NCBI GenBank assembly: GCA_033980235.1
Contig: CM067065.1
Coordinates: forward strand, 1,802,347 to 1,866,346
Length of the DNA stretch: 64,000 nt
From: Diadema setosum
Lineage: Eukaryota; Echinodermata; Echinoidea; Diadematoida; Diadematidae
Direction of reading: 5' to 3'
The notes below the pieces were generated by a model. The model searched no databases and was not told the origin of the DNA. It saw nothing but the letters and a program-made list of their open reading frames with translations. Positions 43,814 through 56,622 of the stretch are shown here, piece by piece (position 1 is the stretch's first letter; every line of letters begins with the position of its first letter). The position numbers and the translations under genes were made by a program.

Positions 43814-44221
43814 TCCTCCAAGCGATCACTGCATACGAGGCTGTACAACCTGACGACTATAACGTTGAATAGAAGAACCATTCATCGCATGCATCCCACT
43901 GGCACTGCACTGCACTGCACTGCTGGGCTCGCTTCAGCAAATGAAATGAGTCTCAAAACCCAATTCTTTCGAATGGCGTCATCTTTAGCCTAGGGAAGTT
44001 GTGCAGACTTACACCCATCTTTTGTGTCTTTGCTGCGGTGACGACACACCTCCACGACATTTTCTTGAAATATTTTCTCTAACTTTCCTACAAATACACA
44101 AGACTCACTGCACTGTGAAGTACGGTATACGGCGAGACAGTCGGCACTATGAATACCCCCTCGAGCTCGTACGTCAAAGTGTCACCTGACAAGGCACGTG
44201 ACCGGTCCTTGCTTTTTCTGG

Positions 44222-44392
44222 GGGCGTTCCCGACTACCCGAAAAATGAGCGATTTAGGCGATTTCAACTGAGTTTTTTGAAGTTCACAGATCTCGTTGAA
44301 GAAAAGCATATGCGATTTCTAATAGTATTGACACAGTACTTTCATATGATCATGCATTATAAAGTTAAAAGACTGCCCCTTTAAGCTTGAGA
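44222..44392. repeat. Repeat with CTTAAAGGGGCAGTCTTTT end
   Basis: Shares GGGGGCGTTCCC and the end AAAAGACTGCCCCTTTAAG with the inverted repeat sequence at about 35775-35960. Confidence 0.45.
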
Positions 44393-44445
44393 TCATAAAG
44401 TAAATGGAAAAGTGCATTTTTTGCATTTTTAAGACCCCTTTTTTT

Positions 44446-44930
44446 TTGTAGAGTAGTGAGATCGGGTATGTTTTAGAGGCCCCTTTTTATTTCTTAAAAA
44501 CCACTTGCACACTCTTCACTTTCAAGTCTAATAACTTTTGAAGGGATAATGCTACTGCTTTGAAAGTTAGCATTAATCTTGGACAGAAAATGTTAATAGA
44601 GCATATTTAATTTCAATCTAATCTGGTAATCTCTTCATTGGTGTTGCTTCGGTGGCTTACATCCTGTTTTTGTCCCATTCATTGCACAGCTTGGTAAGGA
44701 TTAAGCGCTTGAATAGGCTGGGTACTTCAGAGCCTCTTTTCTCGGTTTACACTTTTCCAGAGTGTGCGATTTCTTTCTAATATTTACATAGGTCAGAAGA
44801 GTCCATTTCAATTGAGCAATACACCATTTTAAAGCATGGAGTCTGCTCTTTCAGAATCTGCTCTTGACTAAGAATGTATGTCTGGCGACTTTTTGTTGAT
44901 TTTGTGATGCAGGGTCTCATATTTCCTTCT
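44446..44930 (+). repeat. Interspersed repeat family B, uninterrupted copy
   Basis: Landmarks in order: CACACTCTTCACTTTCAAGT, GCTTTGAAAGTTAGCATTAA, TGGCTTACATCCTG, TTTACACTTTTCCAGAGTGT, GAGTCTGCTCTTTCAGAATC, TTTTGTGATGCAGGGTC. It supplies the empty-site reference for the insertion at 61787-62168. Confidence 0.8.
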
Positions 44931-46124
44931 GCTTCTCCCACATGCAAGAAAAAAATCTTTTACATACAAGAGCTTTATTAGTTCCATTTTGTTTATTATT
45001 TCTGGAACAACAATGTAAACTTTCTTCAAAAATCTGCTTAAAATCAGTAACAGGTTTTCTTTTTCCCACTCACACCTTTAAGACAGAGTAAGTCAACACA
45101 TTCCTGCACAATCAAGAAACTTTATTTGATTTGATTAAAAACAAATTTTGTCACTTTGCATACTCATAACTAGTATGCAAAAGACATCGCAATCAAACCT
45201 GACCAAAAAAATAAATAAATAAATAAAAAATGGATTTTTTCCAAAAAAAACAACACCCACAAAACTTGCATTTGATGGTAAACCAGCATACACAGAGCTG
45301 AAACGCTCTCATTACACAATATCAACCTAACTTCTAACAGCCATTGCAATTATGAAACCTCCTTCATCATGATTTTGTGACATTGTGTTACATCAGAGCT
45401 GATGAATACACAGATTGCAGATTATGAGAACAGGGGATATACACAAACTCAGATATTAAGAAGATTACAATGAAAATAAGATTTAAAATTATTCTGCACT
45501 TCCAACCTTTTTATTGAGAAACACAGATTACTCCATCAAAAAGCTCCAAGATTGGAAATTGCTAATGAAGAACAAAAAAAAAAAAAAACTTTCTTTTTAA
45601 TGGCACATAATGGGTCTGATGGTAAATTTTACTTTTTGTATAGGTCTTGTGATGTGATTTTACAATAATTATTATTTAACTCTTTTCTTTTTTCATGGAA
45701 GGAAATCTTACTCAAATGCCTGCTGTCAACAATTCCGCATGTATACATTAAATTCTGACCATATAGCTGTACCTTTATCAATGCAATGTTCCATAAATAC
45801 CAATAACCATCATTCTAGTCCTAACAGGAGCAATGATAGCCGCTTAACATCCCATATTCCGAAGTATTTCTGCATAGATAACAGGCTGTGAAATCAAGTT
45901 AAGCTCTGGACCACTTACTGCTGGTTGGCTCCAAACAAGCAAACAAAAAAATAAAATATGACAGGCCTCCGAATGCATCCGTTACACATATAAAAAAGTG
46001 TGGTTTGCATTCATACGCACCAAGTGTAAAGTACAATATAAGAGATATTGTACAAGAAACTGTATACAAAGAATCAGCTAGCAGGATAATATTTCTAAAA
46101 TAGAAATGTCGCTTTGGCGACTGG
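44931..46124. other. No gene seen
   Basis: AT-rich sequence with A-homopolymers. Confidence 0.5.
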
Positions 46125-47380
46125 TATGCCTCCGCCATAATGCATGATTTTCCCAATAGGTCTAGATAGTACATGTGGACACTGTGTGATTACATTTTCA
46201 CAAAATTGGCAAAATATTGGAATGACAAGTTTGTCACAAATGTGTTGAATGTGCACCTTCCTTGACGTAGGTTTAATTGGATGAATAGGAGAGCATGTAT
46301 CTAGGGATTTAAGGACTTTAACTTGACTTTGAACCATTCATACATTTAGGCATTGAGTAATTTTCAAGGTACAGGTGTGGAGAAAAAGTGCAATTTCTGA
46401 ATTGAATAGTAAATTGTTACCATTTTCATCTGGCCCTTGACCCTAAAATTCATGAGATAATTACTTTCAGGTAGAACATGCATAATATGTACTAAGTTTC
46501 AAGGTAACTTTAGCCACTTCCGAGATATGGAGGAAAAAGTTAGTTCAGCACTTTCAATTGATCTTTGACCTTTTGACCTTTGAGGCAAAAAGAGAAAAAA
46601 AAAAAACTTCCCAGAGAATTTCTATTAGGTTACACACGCATACACCAAGTGTAAAAAAATAACCCTGCTGGCATTGCATAAATATGAGGGTAATAGTAAA
46701 ATTTTGAAGTCTTGCACTTGACCTTTGACCCCTGACCTTTGACCCCATGAACCCTACATTCTCTAGATAATCACTTCCAGTCAGTACATGTATATACTAT
46801 GTTCCATGAAGATACCTTGAACAATTTTCCAAGGTACAGAGAAAAAAAAGAAGTTTTAATATTTCTACTTGACCTTTTGACCTTTGACCTCATGACCCAA
46901 ACTTTCACCAGAGAATCTTAATTGGGTAATACATGTATACACTAAGTTCCAAGAAAATATCTTCAGGCATTCAATAGATATGGTGGAAATAGTGAAATTT
47001 TATGTATTTGACCCTGACCTTTTGACCTTTGACCTTTGACCTCATGACCCAAACTTTCACCAGAGAATCTTAATTGGATAATACATGTATACACTAAGTT
47101 TCAACAAAGTATCTTCAGGCATTCAATAGATATGGTGGAAATAGTGAAATTTCATGTATTTGACCTTGACCTTTTGACCTTTGACCTTGAGCATGTGCAC
47201 CCAAAAGTTGATAGGCACAACTTCACCCCCTAATACACATACATGCCAAGTTTCATTAGGATACCTCAACAGGTTTCGATAGTTACCTTGACCACAAAAT
47301 TCATTACGGACGGACGGAAGGACGGACGGACGGACGGACGGACGGACACCACTTCGGCACCACTTCGTGGCGGAGGCATA
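46125..47380 (-). mobile_element. 1.26-kb repeat element with TATGCCTCCGCC ends
   Basis: The left end TATGCCTCCGCC and the right end GGCGGAGGCATA are inverted. The interior is a diverged tandem array of about 130-170-bp units, each with (T)TGACCTTTGACC, TACATGTATACACTAAGTT and GATATGG(T/A)GGAAA. The right end has a GACG/GGAC pentamer-like array (about 47309-47346) that gives the artefactual frame PSVRPSV. No transposase. Confidence 0.7.
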
Positions 47381-47821
47381 AAAAAAGGCTATAAATAAGA
47401 TAAAACCAATATAGATGTATCTATGAATACTATATTCCATCAACCAGTATCAATCTCTGAATCCGTGTATCAAAGTTAATTAACTCTCTGTCAACAAACG
47501 CCATTGTTAAAAATTCTTCAAACTTAAGAATACATAAAGTAAAAGTAATAAAACAGCAATTCAACTGCTTCAACCATGAAAGAAAGTGATATAAGATGAA
47601 CAATTCATAAGCATAAAACACGTTTACTAGAAAATGGCCATATCTATACATGTATCAGTGAAAAAAAAAGAAATTCAAATTCTGTGCTATTTCTGTAAAA
47701 TCTGATTCCCTGATGAGTGCGTGCATATTATAATCTTTATTTCTTCAGATGACTCCAACCACATGAAGCTGACTGCACGTCATTACAAAAAGAAAGGTTA
47801 AGTAGGGCCAAGTTTGGTTAC

Positions 47822-47824
<3 letters not shown>

Positions 47825-47873
<49 letters not shown>
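47825..47873. repeat. (TA)n microsatellite
   Basis: About 25 uninterrupted TA units. Confidence 0.95.
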
Positions 47874-47875
<2 letters not shown>

Positions 47876-50097
47876 TTGGGGCAGCATTTACAATTTATTT
47901 CTGAATACACAATTTTCCACAATTTCCATGCAATCAGTGATGTATTCTCCTCCATGTGAACAAAGGGGGGATTTCCCGAGAAAGTGTAACCCGAGCTTCT
48001 GCATTCTTACATTAAAATGATCAAATAATTTAATATATGATATATGAATATATTAAACAAACAATCAATAAACTGTGACTCAAAACCTAACTAGTCTTGT
48101 CTTCATGAAGCTTTCATTTCTTGTTAACTTCTGTGTCTTTTGTCAAAACCAATGATGAACTTGGAAAGGAACTAAGGTCAAAACATACATCTGTGGAAAT
48201 TTTTGGAGGAGCACTAAACTTTCTATTATCTTCATTACTACCACCTAGTTTAGAAGTTCAAAAAAAAAAATGCAATGCAAAAAAAAAAGAGAGAGAGAGA
48301 AACAAGACATTTTCATTCCTTTAATCAACTCACCTGACATGATGCCAAAAACTTCTTAAGACATTCACTCAAATCCTCTCATTTTTTCTTTTTCGATTCA
48401 CACTTGCACCTTCTTGGGAAAACACTCCCTAAATGAATTTGCTTAGCTGCTCAAAAATACTTGGAAAAACTGCATCCGTAACATCAAGAAACTCTAGAAC
48501 AATTTGGAGCAGTATTTTCATCACGTCTCTTTCTCTCAAAAGAAAATTATTGCATCAATGGCAAAACCTATGTTGCCGATGTGTGCAGATTCATCTACAC
48601 GTCAAATAAATATACCCCTCTTTCATATGTTTACATTCATAAAATATAGCTTCAATATACTCAATATACATATTTGTGTGATATATATACATATATAACT
48701 TCTATTTATATGGACATAGTGGTATGTATAATATGGATATTGATACACGTTTATATGTACACAGAGTTTACACAAGTTCATATGTACATGTCAAAAGAAG
48801 AATTCTATGCTGTTGGATATATTATTATGGTAGCTTTCTATTGAAATCACATTTTGAATCAGTTTGAAGATATGCACATCCAATAAAATGCTGCAAGCCA
48901 TTTCTGCAAATCTAATACCAACAAAATTCCATCAAATGTCTCATATCTGCATTTATCTGACTGCTAAACTGAGCTGCCGCCATGTGAGATCTAAAATATT
49001 GAAATCCTGCAGATGGGTTGACTATTAAAATGTACTGAAAATATTGAAGAAGCGATCAAAAGAACACTGATTGAATGAAATTCCACAGATAATGAAACAG
49101 ATCATGGCAAAAGCTAGTTAACCAACATGTTCTGTGTACTGTAAAAGCTGTTATTTTTAGTCATATTTTCAATCACATTTGGGCTGCGAATTTTAATAAA
49201 CATATGCAAAATTATCGCAAATGAACAGGCATTAGTGCACTTACAACAGCCATGGTGTCAAAATTGTGAAGACAACATCTAACAAGAATGTCTGTTACCT
49301 TCTCATTTGCGAAAAATCACCTGTATGCAAAAATGACAGCTTTCACAGCAATTCTAGTCACACGGGTGTGAATTATTGGCATAATAATTCTCTCAAAATG
49401 CACTATACAGTCCATTTACACTCACCAGTGCTTTCTGTGCATATATCATATTTTATAAATGTTGTAATATACACAGGGCTCAGAACAATTTCCAGTCAAG
49501 AGGTTTTTTTTTAATCTTGAGCAAGAGTGTTGGAAAGGGAATTGTGTTTTTATTTCTCCAGACTAATACTTCCCAGACCTAATCTTATGTCTGGTACAAA
49601 AACTTTTTTTTTTCCAAAACTTGCCCATTTATATCTGCTGGCTTTGCATTGTACACTACACACAAGAAAACAGGCAAATGATGCCAACCCCTCGTGGTTC
49701 ACCCCAAGTGACTTGCAATATAGTCAGCTAGTGGTATCACCCAGGTACATTGTTTTAACAGAAAATAAAGAGGGGTTGCACCCCACTCTGGATCCGCTAT
49801 TGCATTGTGCCATATGCTTGAATGAATGAAATTCATGTTCTCTATTGTAAATTGCAATAAAAGCATTTCCAACGACAATTACTGACCTGGGATGGCAAGA
49901 TTGTACAATCAGACAGCAGTAAAGCAGTAATTAGGTTGAGGGCACCAGTGCAGATTCCTTTTTTGTTTTTGTTTTTGTTTTTCCTTTTTAAAATTTAAAT
50001 TACGTTTGAGGTGATAGTTAAAAAGATAATGGTGTACGGAAAAGAATCATCATTTTTTGCGTAAAATATTTTTAAAAATGTTGAATGCAACACCAAT
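47874..50097. other. No gene seen
   Basis: AT-rich. A weak TACTGTAAAAGC-type fragment lies near 49139. No convincing exons. Confidence 0.5.
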
Positions 50098-50240
50098 CTG
50101 GGGGGTATTTCATGAAACATTTTGTCCAACAAAGTTGTCGGACAAATCTGCTCTCAGCCAATCAGATGCAAGGATTTCAGTAGCTTGTAACAGTTTGTGA
50201 GAAAAATATCCGACCAAACTGCTACGGGAAATGCCGCCCT
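50098..50240. mobile_element. CATTTCATGAAGC MITE, second copy
   Basis: CTGGGGGGTATTTCATGAAAC to GGGAAATGCCGCCCTG, with the same interior as 18733-18883 (CAGCCAATCAGA, AAGGATTTCAGTAGCTTGTA). The right inverted end is damaged. Confidence 0.75.
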
Positions 50241-50278
50241 GAGCTACTATGTGACTGGAAAGCAAAACATGGTACACA

Positions 50279-50527
50279 TGAAGAGTTTGTTTGCAAAAAC
50301 CGATAAATCCATTTTTGAAGATTTTGAAGTACGATCTCTGTAATAAAGTACAAAATAATACCTTTTAAATGATATATTGGTCACTACGTATAAAGGTACA
50401 TTTTTGAAGTTATGGTCAAAAGAAGCAAAATTTTTCTTATTATTCTCTTTATTTTTCTTGATCTATAATCGCAAATATCTCCATTTGGTAAATATGGACT
50501 TATCGGTTTTTGCAAACAAACTCTTCA
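50279..50527. mobile_element. TGAAGAGTTTG MITE, intact copy
   Basis: Ends TGAAGAGTTTGTTTGCAAAA then ACCGATAA, and the inverted TTATCGGTTTTTGCAAACAA then ACTCTTCA; 249 bp. Same family as 56777-57025 (opposite orientation) and the split copy at 23415-33840. Confidence 0.85.
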
Positions 50528-50732
50528 CATGGATGTGTCGGCATAGTCACACAAAGAAATCTGCTGTGCATACTCTCTGAAACACATGATTGATCAAACT
50601 ATGAGTGATGTCACAAAGCTATTGGAGAGAGCCCAGGCAGTCATTATGACCACAGACATTTCTTTGTTGTTGCTATGAGTGACGAATGGCAAAAAAAAAC
50701 AAAAACAACTGTCAATAGTTCATGCAATGACA

Positions 50733-50931
50733 TACTGTAAAAGTGGACATTTTTGCGGTGTTGAAATTTTTGCGCATTTCGCCCAACCAGAAACCCAATA
50801 ACCCAAACCCAGCACACCAATATTTTTGCTTACCATATGTTCCTGCCTAGCGGAATTAAAAGCACGCGAAACTCATCTTGCCCAGCCCAGCACGGAAAAT
50901 TATTCGAGTGAAAATATCCACTTTTACAGTA
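50733..50931. mobile_element. TACTGTAAAAGTGG MITE
   Basis: Ends TACTGTAAAAGTGGACATTT and the inverted AAATATCCACTTTTACAGTA, 199 bp. TA at the tips is consistent with Tc1-type insertion. Degraded relative at 8565-8776. Confidence 0.8.
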
Positions 50932-53509
50932 GACTGGGTCAATTTACCATCAGCAATACACACAAAACATAGGTTGATATTGCCAACAGTATTAAACAAG
51001 TAATGAGTTAACCATCACTCATAAGTCCAAGACATAACAGCGTCGGCAGCATACGCTTTCGGTCTTCCCCGAAAGGGCCAGCCAATGGAGATCCAAAATT
51101 GGTGGCATTCCACTGGCTATGGAAGATTTAAAGTTAAGTATGAGTACACCACCTCAAATTCTATTGGATGGAATTGCCTGTTGTTTGATTTGCTTCGTCA
51201 CCTTTCAGTTAAATATGATAAAATATTAATTTTTATCATAGTACAGTTCAAAAATATACAATACATTTATATATAGATATATACATTTATAATAATATTG
51301 ATTGTTAACATGACTCGTGTGAAACACATTTGCAGTTCTTCATTCAATAAAATACAACCATTCAATAAAACACCCTGGAATGCAGAATGGAATATTCCAT
51401 GTGTGCACCTTGCTAGTGAACACTGGGTTCTGCCATTCATGAAGGTGGGTTAGATATCTCAGTGAGTGAGCACACACTTTTTTTTTCAACAATTTCTTAA
51501 GCACTGAAGCAAAAAAAAAAAAAAAAACTGACTTAATAAATAAAATAAGCTATGCATGCATTCCAAAAAATAATTAGTTAAATATATCTTACCAAAATAT
51601 GTTTGCAAAATTGCCAATATTAATTTGCATTTTGCTTTGTCCCTTCTCTTGTTTCCATACCACCCAAAAATGTTCCAAGTCTTCACAATCGCGATCATGA
51701 ACCTTATCACCTAAAAGGTATATCTATACAGTTGCACACATCTGGAGGCACTAGAACATTTTCTTGCTTATATAATCATGGAAACTCTGGTTCTAAGTCT
51801 TTCAGATACATGCCAACATTCATCTAGGGTGGAAAGACCTCTTATATGGACTCTTAGCTCACGAAACATTTCAGCAAAAACAAACACATTTTCATGAGCT
51901 GAAGAGAGGCAGCTTCCTTTTGCAAGATTAGTATGATTCAGTGTTTTCAGATATGCTTGAGAGGAGAGCCAAACTTCCATGTATCAAAATCACAGTTACA
52001 CTGTTATTTTGAAGGTTCATTAATCCAACAAAATGAAATAAGGCTCATTATTCCAAAGGTTTGTTTATCCAAAAATGACAGAAGTTCAGTAAGTTACTCT
52101 GAAGGTAGGTTAATCTAAAAATGAAAAGAAAGTGTGTACACCACCAAAAATTGCTGGGCAGTTCCAAAGAAAAATGGAAGAGATCATCGTGTTATGTGCT
52201 ATCAACAATACACCCAATCTCGAAACATTGATGTAAATCTGTCAATGATCAAACATTCATTAAGAAAAATATCTGCAGTGCAAATGACATGCACCCTTTC
52301 TGTTAGAGAGGGTTACAAGTCTCAAATAAGATCATCTCAGAGGTAGAATGATGCATCACACATATTCTTCAGAACTTCAAATATCATATGTTTGGACAGG
52401 ATTGCAACTTGATATATGTATCAAGACTATCTGAAGAAAAAGAATAATTATGAAGTGCTTCAAACAGTTTCATCTCTCCATTCACTTTTCTGGAAAAGAA
52501 AGGAAGGAAAAAGAACAACTAAGTGATGCCAAATAACAATACATCAATACAAGTGCTGTTTAAACACACTAGCAGCAAAGAACAATCTTTTCCCCAGAAT
52601 TGTCTGTAAATCAGAGTCTGTGTAGGCAAGATTATAAGACCAAGATGCAACCAAAAGGGCCTGATGTTCAGTCTGTTTTATTTCTGTATTTCTTGGTTCA
52701 GCTCAATGACATGCATGGCATATATTTGAGTCTTAAAGGGTAAACCACCGTGATATTACGCTGTTTTGCATGAAAACAAGAAAGAAATCAGACAAGAAGA
52801 TCACTGAAATCTTGGGAAGCAGATGTTTTGAAGATACATCAAGAAACATTTGCAGTTTGGAGAATATTAGACAAAGTGGCAAATTTGTGAGGTGTTACAT
52901 GTTGGGTAGTTCTCCATTCAATGTTTTTTTTTTTTGTTTTTTTTACCCAGGAGATATCATTTTCACAACTGTTCTTGGTATGTCATGTGAGTAGTACATG
53001 TTTGCAGATAAGTTCAATTTGTGCCCAAATATTTGAGAAAAAAGTCAGTGATGTACTTCTCTTATTTTTCTGTCTTCATACAAAGCAACAAAAATAGTGG
53101 GATAGACTTTCTTTGACCTCCCAAGCTCTTTGAATGTATATAATAGGGATGATTTGGCTCAAAAGTAGGAAAGAAAGAGTAGTTTCCACAAAAGTGTGCA
53201 GTAAAATTATCAAGAATAAAGGTACACCTCCTATATTGAAACAAGAGCTGGGAATGGTCAAAATTCAGATTGTTTCCTCCCAATTCAGAATGGTTGGGAG
53301 GTCTGCTTTTTATTCTCTTTAAATGCAACATGAGATATACATAGCAGGTTTTCCCCTTCATGGTTATACATGCAGTGCAGATACTTTTCACAAAGATTCT
53401 GTTACTCATTTTTCAATCTTTTTTTCACCAAGGAATTTCACATCTACATCAGAATTATTACTAGAGCTACATTCCCGATATCCAGCCTTGATAACAATAT
53501 ACAAAAAGT
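50932..53509. other. No gene seen
   Basis: AT-rich with A/T homopolymers. Open frames are short and unremarkable. Confidence 0.45.
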
Positions 53510-53650
53510 GAATGGTCATGTGTGCAATGGTACAAGATCCCTCAAGAGGTAAAAGATTGAGGCATTCTATTTAACAAGGTGAATGCGAGTTGAATAGTGC
53601 ACCTCATCTTTCCAACATTTGTGAAGTATCATCATGTGCTTGCAAAGTAA
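53510..53650. repeat. Palindromic interspersed repeat, second copy
   Basis: Diverged relative of 8800-8945 (GTGAATGGTCA, GCAATGGTACAAGATC, GAGTTGAATAGTGCACCTCA). Confidence 0.5.
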
Positions 53651-53761
53651 AGGGCCTATGGTGTACTGCAAATGCCAATATTATTGTCTTGTGAACAACT
53701 TCTTGAGCTGAGCGACTCAAAAACATATTCAGGTTTTTTTAATTCATGCTTGGCAATTATC

Positions 53762-54022
53762 AATCCATTCAAAATGTGCAGAGAAACTTGAATATATACC
53801 ATAGCGGGTCTCAGAATCTGCACTAGCCAAAAGTTACACAAAATATGCAAAAAATCAAATGAATGTACTGCAATAATTTCCGCATTTACAGTAACCCATT
53901 CAGAATATGCAGAGAAACTTGTAAATATACCTTTGCGGATCTCAGAATTTTGCGCAAGCCAAAAGCTGCACGAAATCTGCAGAAATTAATGTACTGCAAT
54001 CATTTCTGCATTTACAGTATAC
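53762..54022. repeat. About 130-bp tandem repeat, two units
   Basis: Each unit runs from CCATTCA(A/G)AATGTGCAGAG-type sequence through AGAAACTTG, CTCAGAAT and AGCCAAAAG to GTACTGCAAT(A/C)ATTTC then GCATTTACAGTA. Confidence 0.8.
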
Positions 54023-54972
54023 TGTACTTTGTGATCCCTGAAATGAATTCATTTGAAGCAGAAATGATGCAGAGCTTTCAAGTTTCAAATAATGTCTGCG
54101 TTGTGCTTGAGGCTCAATGGAATTGATTCCCTTCAAAAAATAGCACCATTTTTCTTCCCTTATATTTTCACTAGTGACAATCAATACCACCTCCTTCATA
54201 AGGTGACACACAACATGCACTTCCAAAACAATTACTGCTTTTTTAATCCCTTCTGGGGGTTTTTTCAAGTCACCATCAGCACAAACTGAAGAGTTTTATT
54301 GCCAAATGAGCTAAGCGCCATATTTAAACATTATCCAAACTAAGTCCGTCATCAGATAGAGCAAAATTAAACCTTTCCAGTATTACTTCACTTGTGACAT
54401 AACAAAAGAAAATATTCTAGAAATCATGATTAAGAATATCCTGTATTTTCTTTGTTATTGGTGTTTTTGTGTTGTTTTTTTGCAGCTTTAATAAAAAATA
54501 TCCCAACTTAACAAGATGGAGTTAGTTCATTTTGCAATAAAACTCTTCAACTCCTTTCTGCTCGACTGCCTTCTATCGTTGGGATTGGGTTCCTAATTTG
54601 GCATCAAACACCTGTGTGCTATGTGCATGGTCTCTCCTTCCTGGCAATGTTATGTTTACCACTCATTCCAGGAGAGCTTACCAATTCAAAACCACCTGTT
54701 ACTTCAGTCCCTGCCCCCCCCCCCCCCCCCCCCCCCATGTCCATATCTATCTCCTACTTCAGAATGGGCGAGGTGGGATAGCTTTACAAGCAGCAGTAAG
54801 TGTACATAGAATCTCCACTTTCACAAGGGTACTGAACCCCTAACCTGCTGGATGACCAGTCAAATGCACCCCAACCACACAACCACCATATTTTGTGTTC
54901 CCAGTCACTGACCTTGTCCGACTCATGTATAGACCAGGTCAATGCAGTCTGCTGTCTGCTTGAAAGTCTTAC

Positions 54973-55151
54973 ATCGTCTTAACGTTAAAAAAAAAATCAA
55001 CCGCCTTTCTCATGATAAAACTTCGCCCGCCATAGATCCACTCTGCTGGGAGCTGCCATGTCTCATAGGCTAAGTACTTGTGCATCTTAGCAAGATCATT
55101 GACCTGTCTGCTGTAATATGTTGATGGAGTTTTGCTTCTAATTATGTTACC
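54973..55151 (-). CDS. Possible orphan exon, unknown gene
   Basis: Minus-strand acceptor ccttgtcattggcag and donor ACGAT|GTAAGA bound a 179-nt open segment. It reads GNIIRSKTPSTYYSRQVNDL, then MHKYLAYETWQLPAEWIYGG and a tail interrupted by a T-homopolymer. The composition looks protein-like, but the family is not recognised. It lies beyond the stop of the STAC-like gene on the same strand, so it would be part of another transcript or non-coding. Confidence 0.25.
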
Positions 55152-55485
55152 CTGCCAATGACAAGGAAACAAACTCCTTAAACATACATGAGGCATACAC
55201 TCTTTATGATGCAGACAATGATAAAACCAGAGCCCCCAACACCAACTTTTATCTCTGGTGGCACATTTAGGACACTAAAATCTTTGAACCTTAAAAGCCT
55301 ATCAAAAGATATCCTTTTTTTTTTTTAATCTTGACATCTTGAATTGTGATAACCCAAAAGAAACAGAAAGAAACATAGGTCCAAAGTGCCAAATAATCAT
55401 GCAGGCCACCAAAACATAGCATTTCTGGAAACTTGGCAGCCCCACATCAAGTTTTAGTGGTCCCAGGCTACTAGGCCATCATTAA

Positions 55486-55867
55486 AGGGATCGTACAGCT
55501 TTGGTTAAGACCTAATTTCAGGTTTCTAACATTTTTTGGTGAGATAATGAGAAACCTCTTATGAAATATGAAAGAGCATGTAATTCTATGAGGAATTCAA
55601 CTTTTATTTGATGAAAACTGGTTTTGAAATGGCTGAGATATCCAAAAAGGAGCAATTCTAATAAAGTGTGGGACCCACACTTTATTACGATCGCTTTGTT
55701 TTACTTTGTTTTTGGATGTTTCATTCATTCCAAACCCGATTTTCATCAAATTAACTTTGAATTCCTCTTAAAATGGTATGCTCTGTACTATATCATAAAT
55801 GTTTTCTTGGTATCTCGCAAAAAGTTAGAAGCCCAATTCTCATCTCCACCAATACTGTACTATCCCT
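55486..55867. mobile_element. Foldback TTAA MITE (family A), copy f
   Basis: Flanked by TTAA on both sides (55482-55485 and 55868-55871). Ends AGGGATCGTACAGCTTTGG and CCAATACTGTACTATCCCT. Both arms of the palindrome are present. Confidence 0.85.
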
Positions 55868-56457
55868 TTAATGTTGAGCCCTGCTTGCTAAAACCTGTGA
55901 TGGCAGTTACTAGTGAACATATCACAAGCACCAAAGATACTATTCATCTTGGTTCAAGAATTAGTCTGGGTATTCAGACCCATTGATTAAAACACACAAC
56001 GTGCCTGAAATATCACCAATTCCTGCTAAGACCATCAGCAAGACCTCAGAGGTAAATCACTTTTAAAATCGTTCTCTTTTACCATCTCAACAAAAGTGAA
56101 TATAGAGATTGAGAGACTTTAAATAGAAGATCCTCTTTCAAAATATAATCCTCAACTCCCATTTGAAGCACAAAATCCAATAAATAAAGAAAATGTCCCC
56201 ATCAATCACAGCTTTCCAACTTAGATATAATTGCTGGCCACTGCTCTTGTATGCTGCCCTCTAGTGTCACCATTCATATCAAACTTGAAGATGTTGCCAC
56301 GAACCACTTATTCACACGTCTGGATGCATCACAAGTTCAGCCTTGATTTTCCACACTTTGCATTACCCTAATACCATTCCCCCCTTGATGGGAATGGATT
56401 CCTCCGAGTCATTAAATCAGTCCTGAACTAAAGGCCCGGGCTTCTGGACTGGACCAT

Positions 56458-56580
56458 TTAGCGTTTGGAGGTCCTGACAGCCTCATACATTTCGAGGTAT
56501 TGATATGGGTAGTAGCCACTCTTGCGCCCTGTCCTGACCTGGACCCAACCATTATCTTCAGGGGACATTTGGATAACAAC
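56458..56580 (-). CDS. STAC: STAC-like terminal exon: SH3-2 second half
   Basis: Acceptor ctctcatccctcag at 56581; stop TAA at 56458-56460. Encodes VVIQMSPEDNGWVQVRTGRK and SGYYPYQYLEMYEAV, the distal strands of SH3-2. A (GA)n microsatellite lies directly in the upstream intron (about 56590-56619). Confidence 0.8.
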   Translation of the reverse strand, partial: VVIQMSPEDNGWVQVRTGRKSGYYPYQYLEMYEAVRTSKR

Positions 56581-56586
56581 CTGAGG

Positions 56587-56622
<36 letters not shown>

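Noticed and set aside
47123..47443. Minus-strand frame with PSVRPSVLPSVRNE
   Set aside because: Produced by the GGAC tandem array at the end of the 1.26-kb repeat; no gene.
55624..55986. 120-codon plus-strand frame starting MKWLRYPKRSNSN
   Set aside because: Similar frames occur in other copies of the foldback MITE (for example at 12208 and 22198). It is transposon arm sequence.
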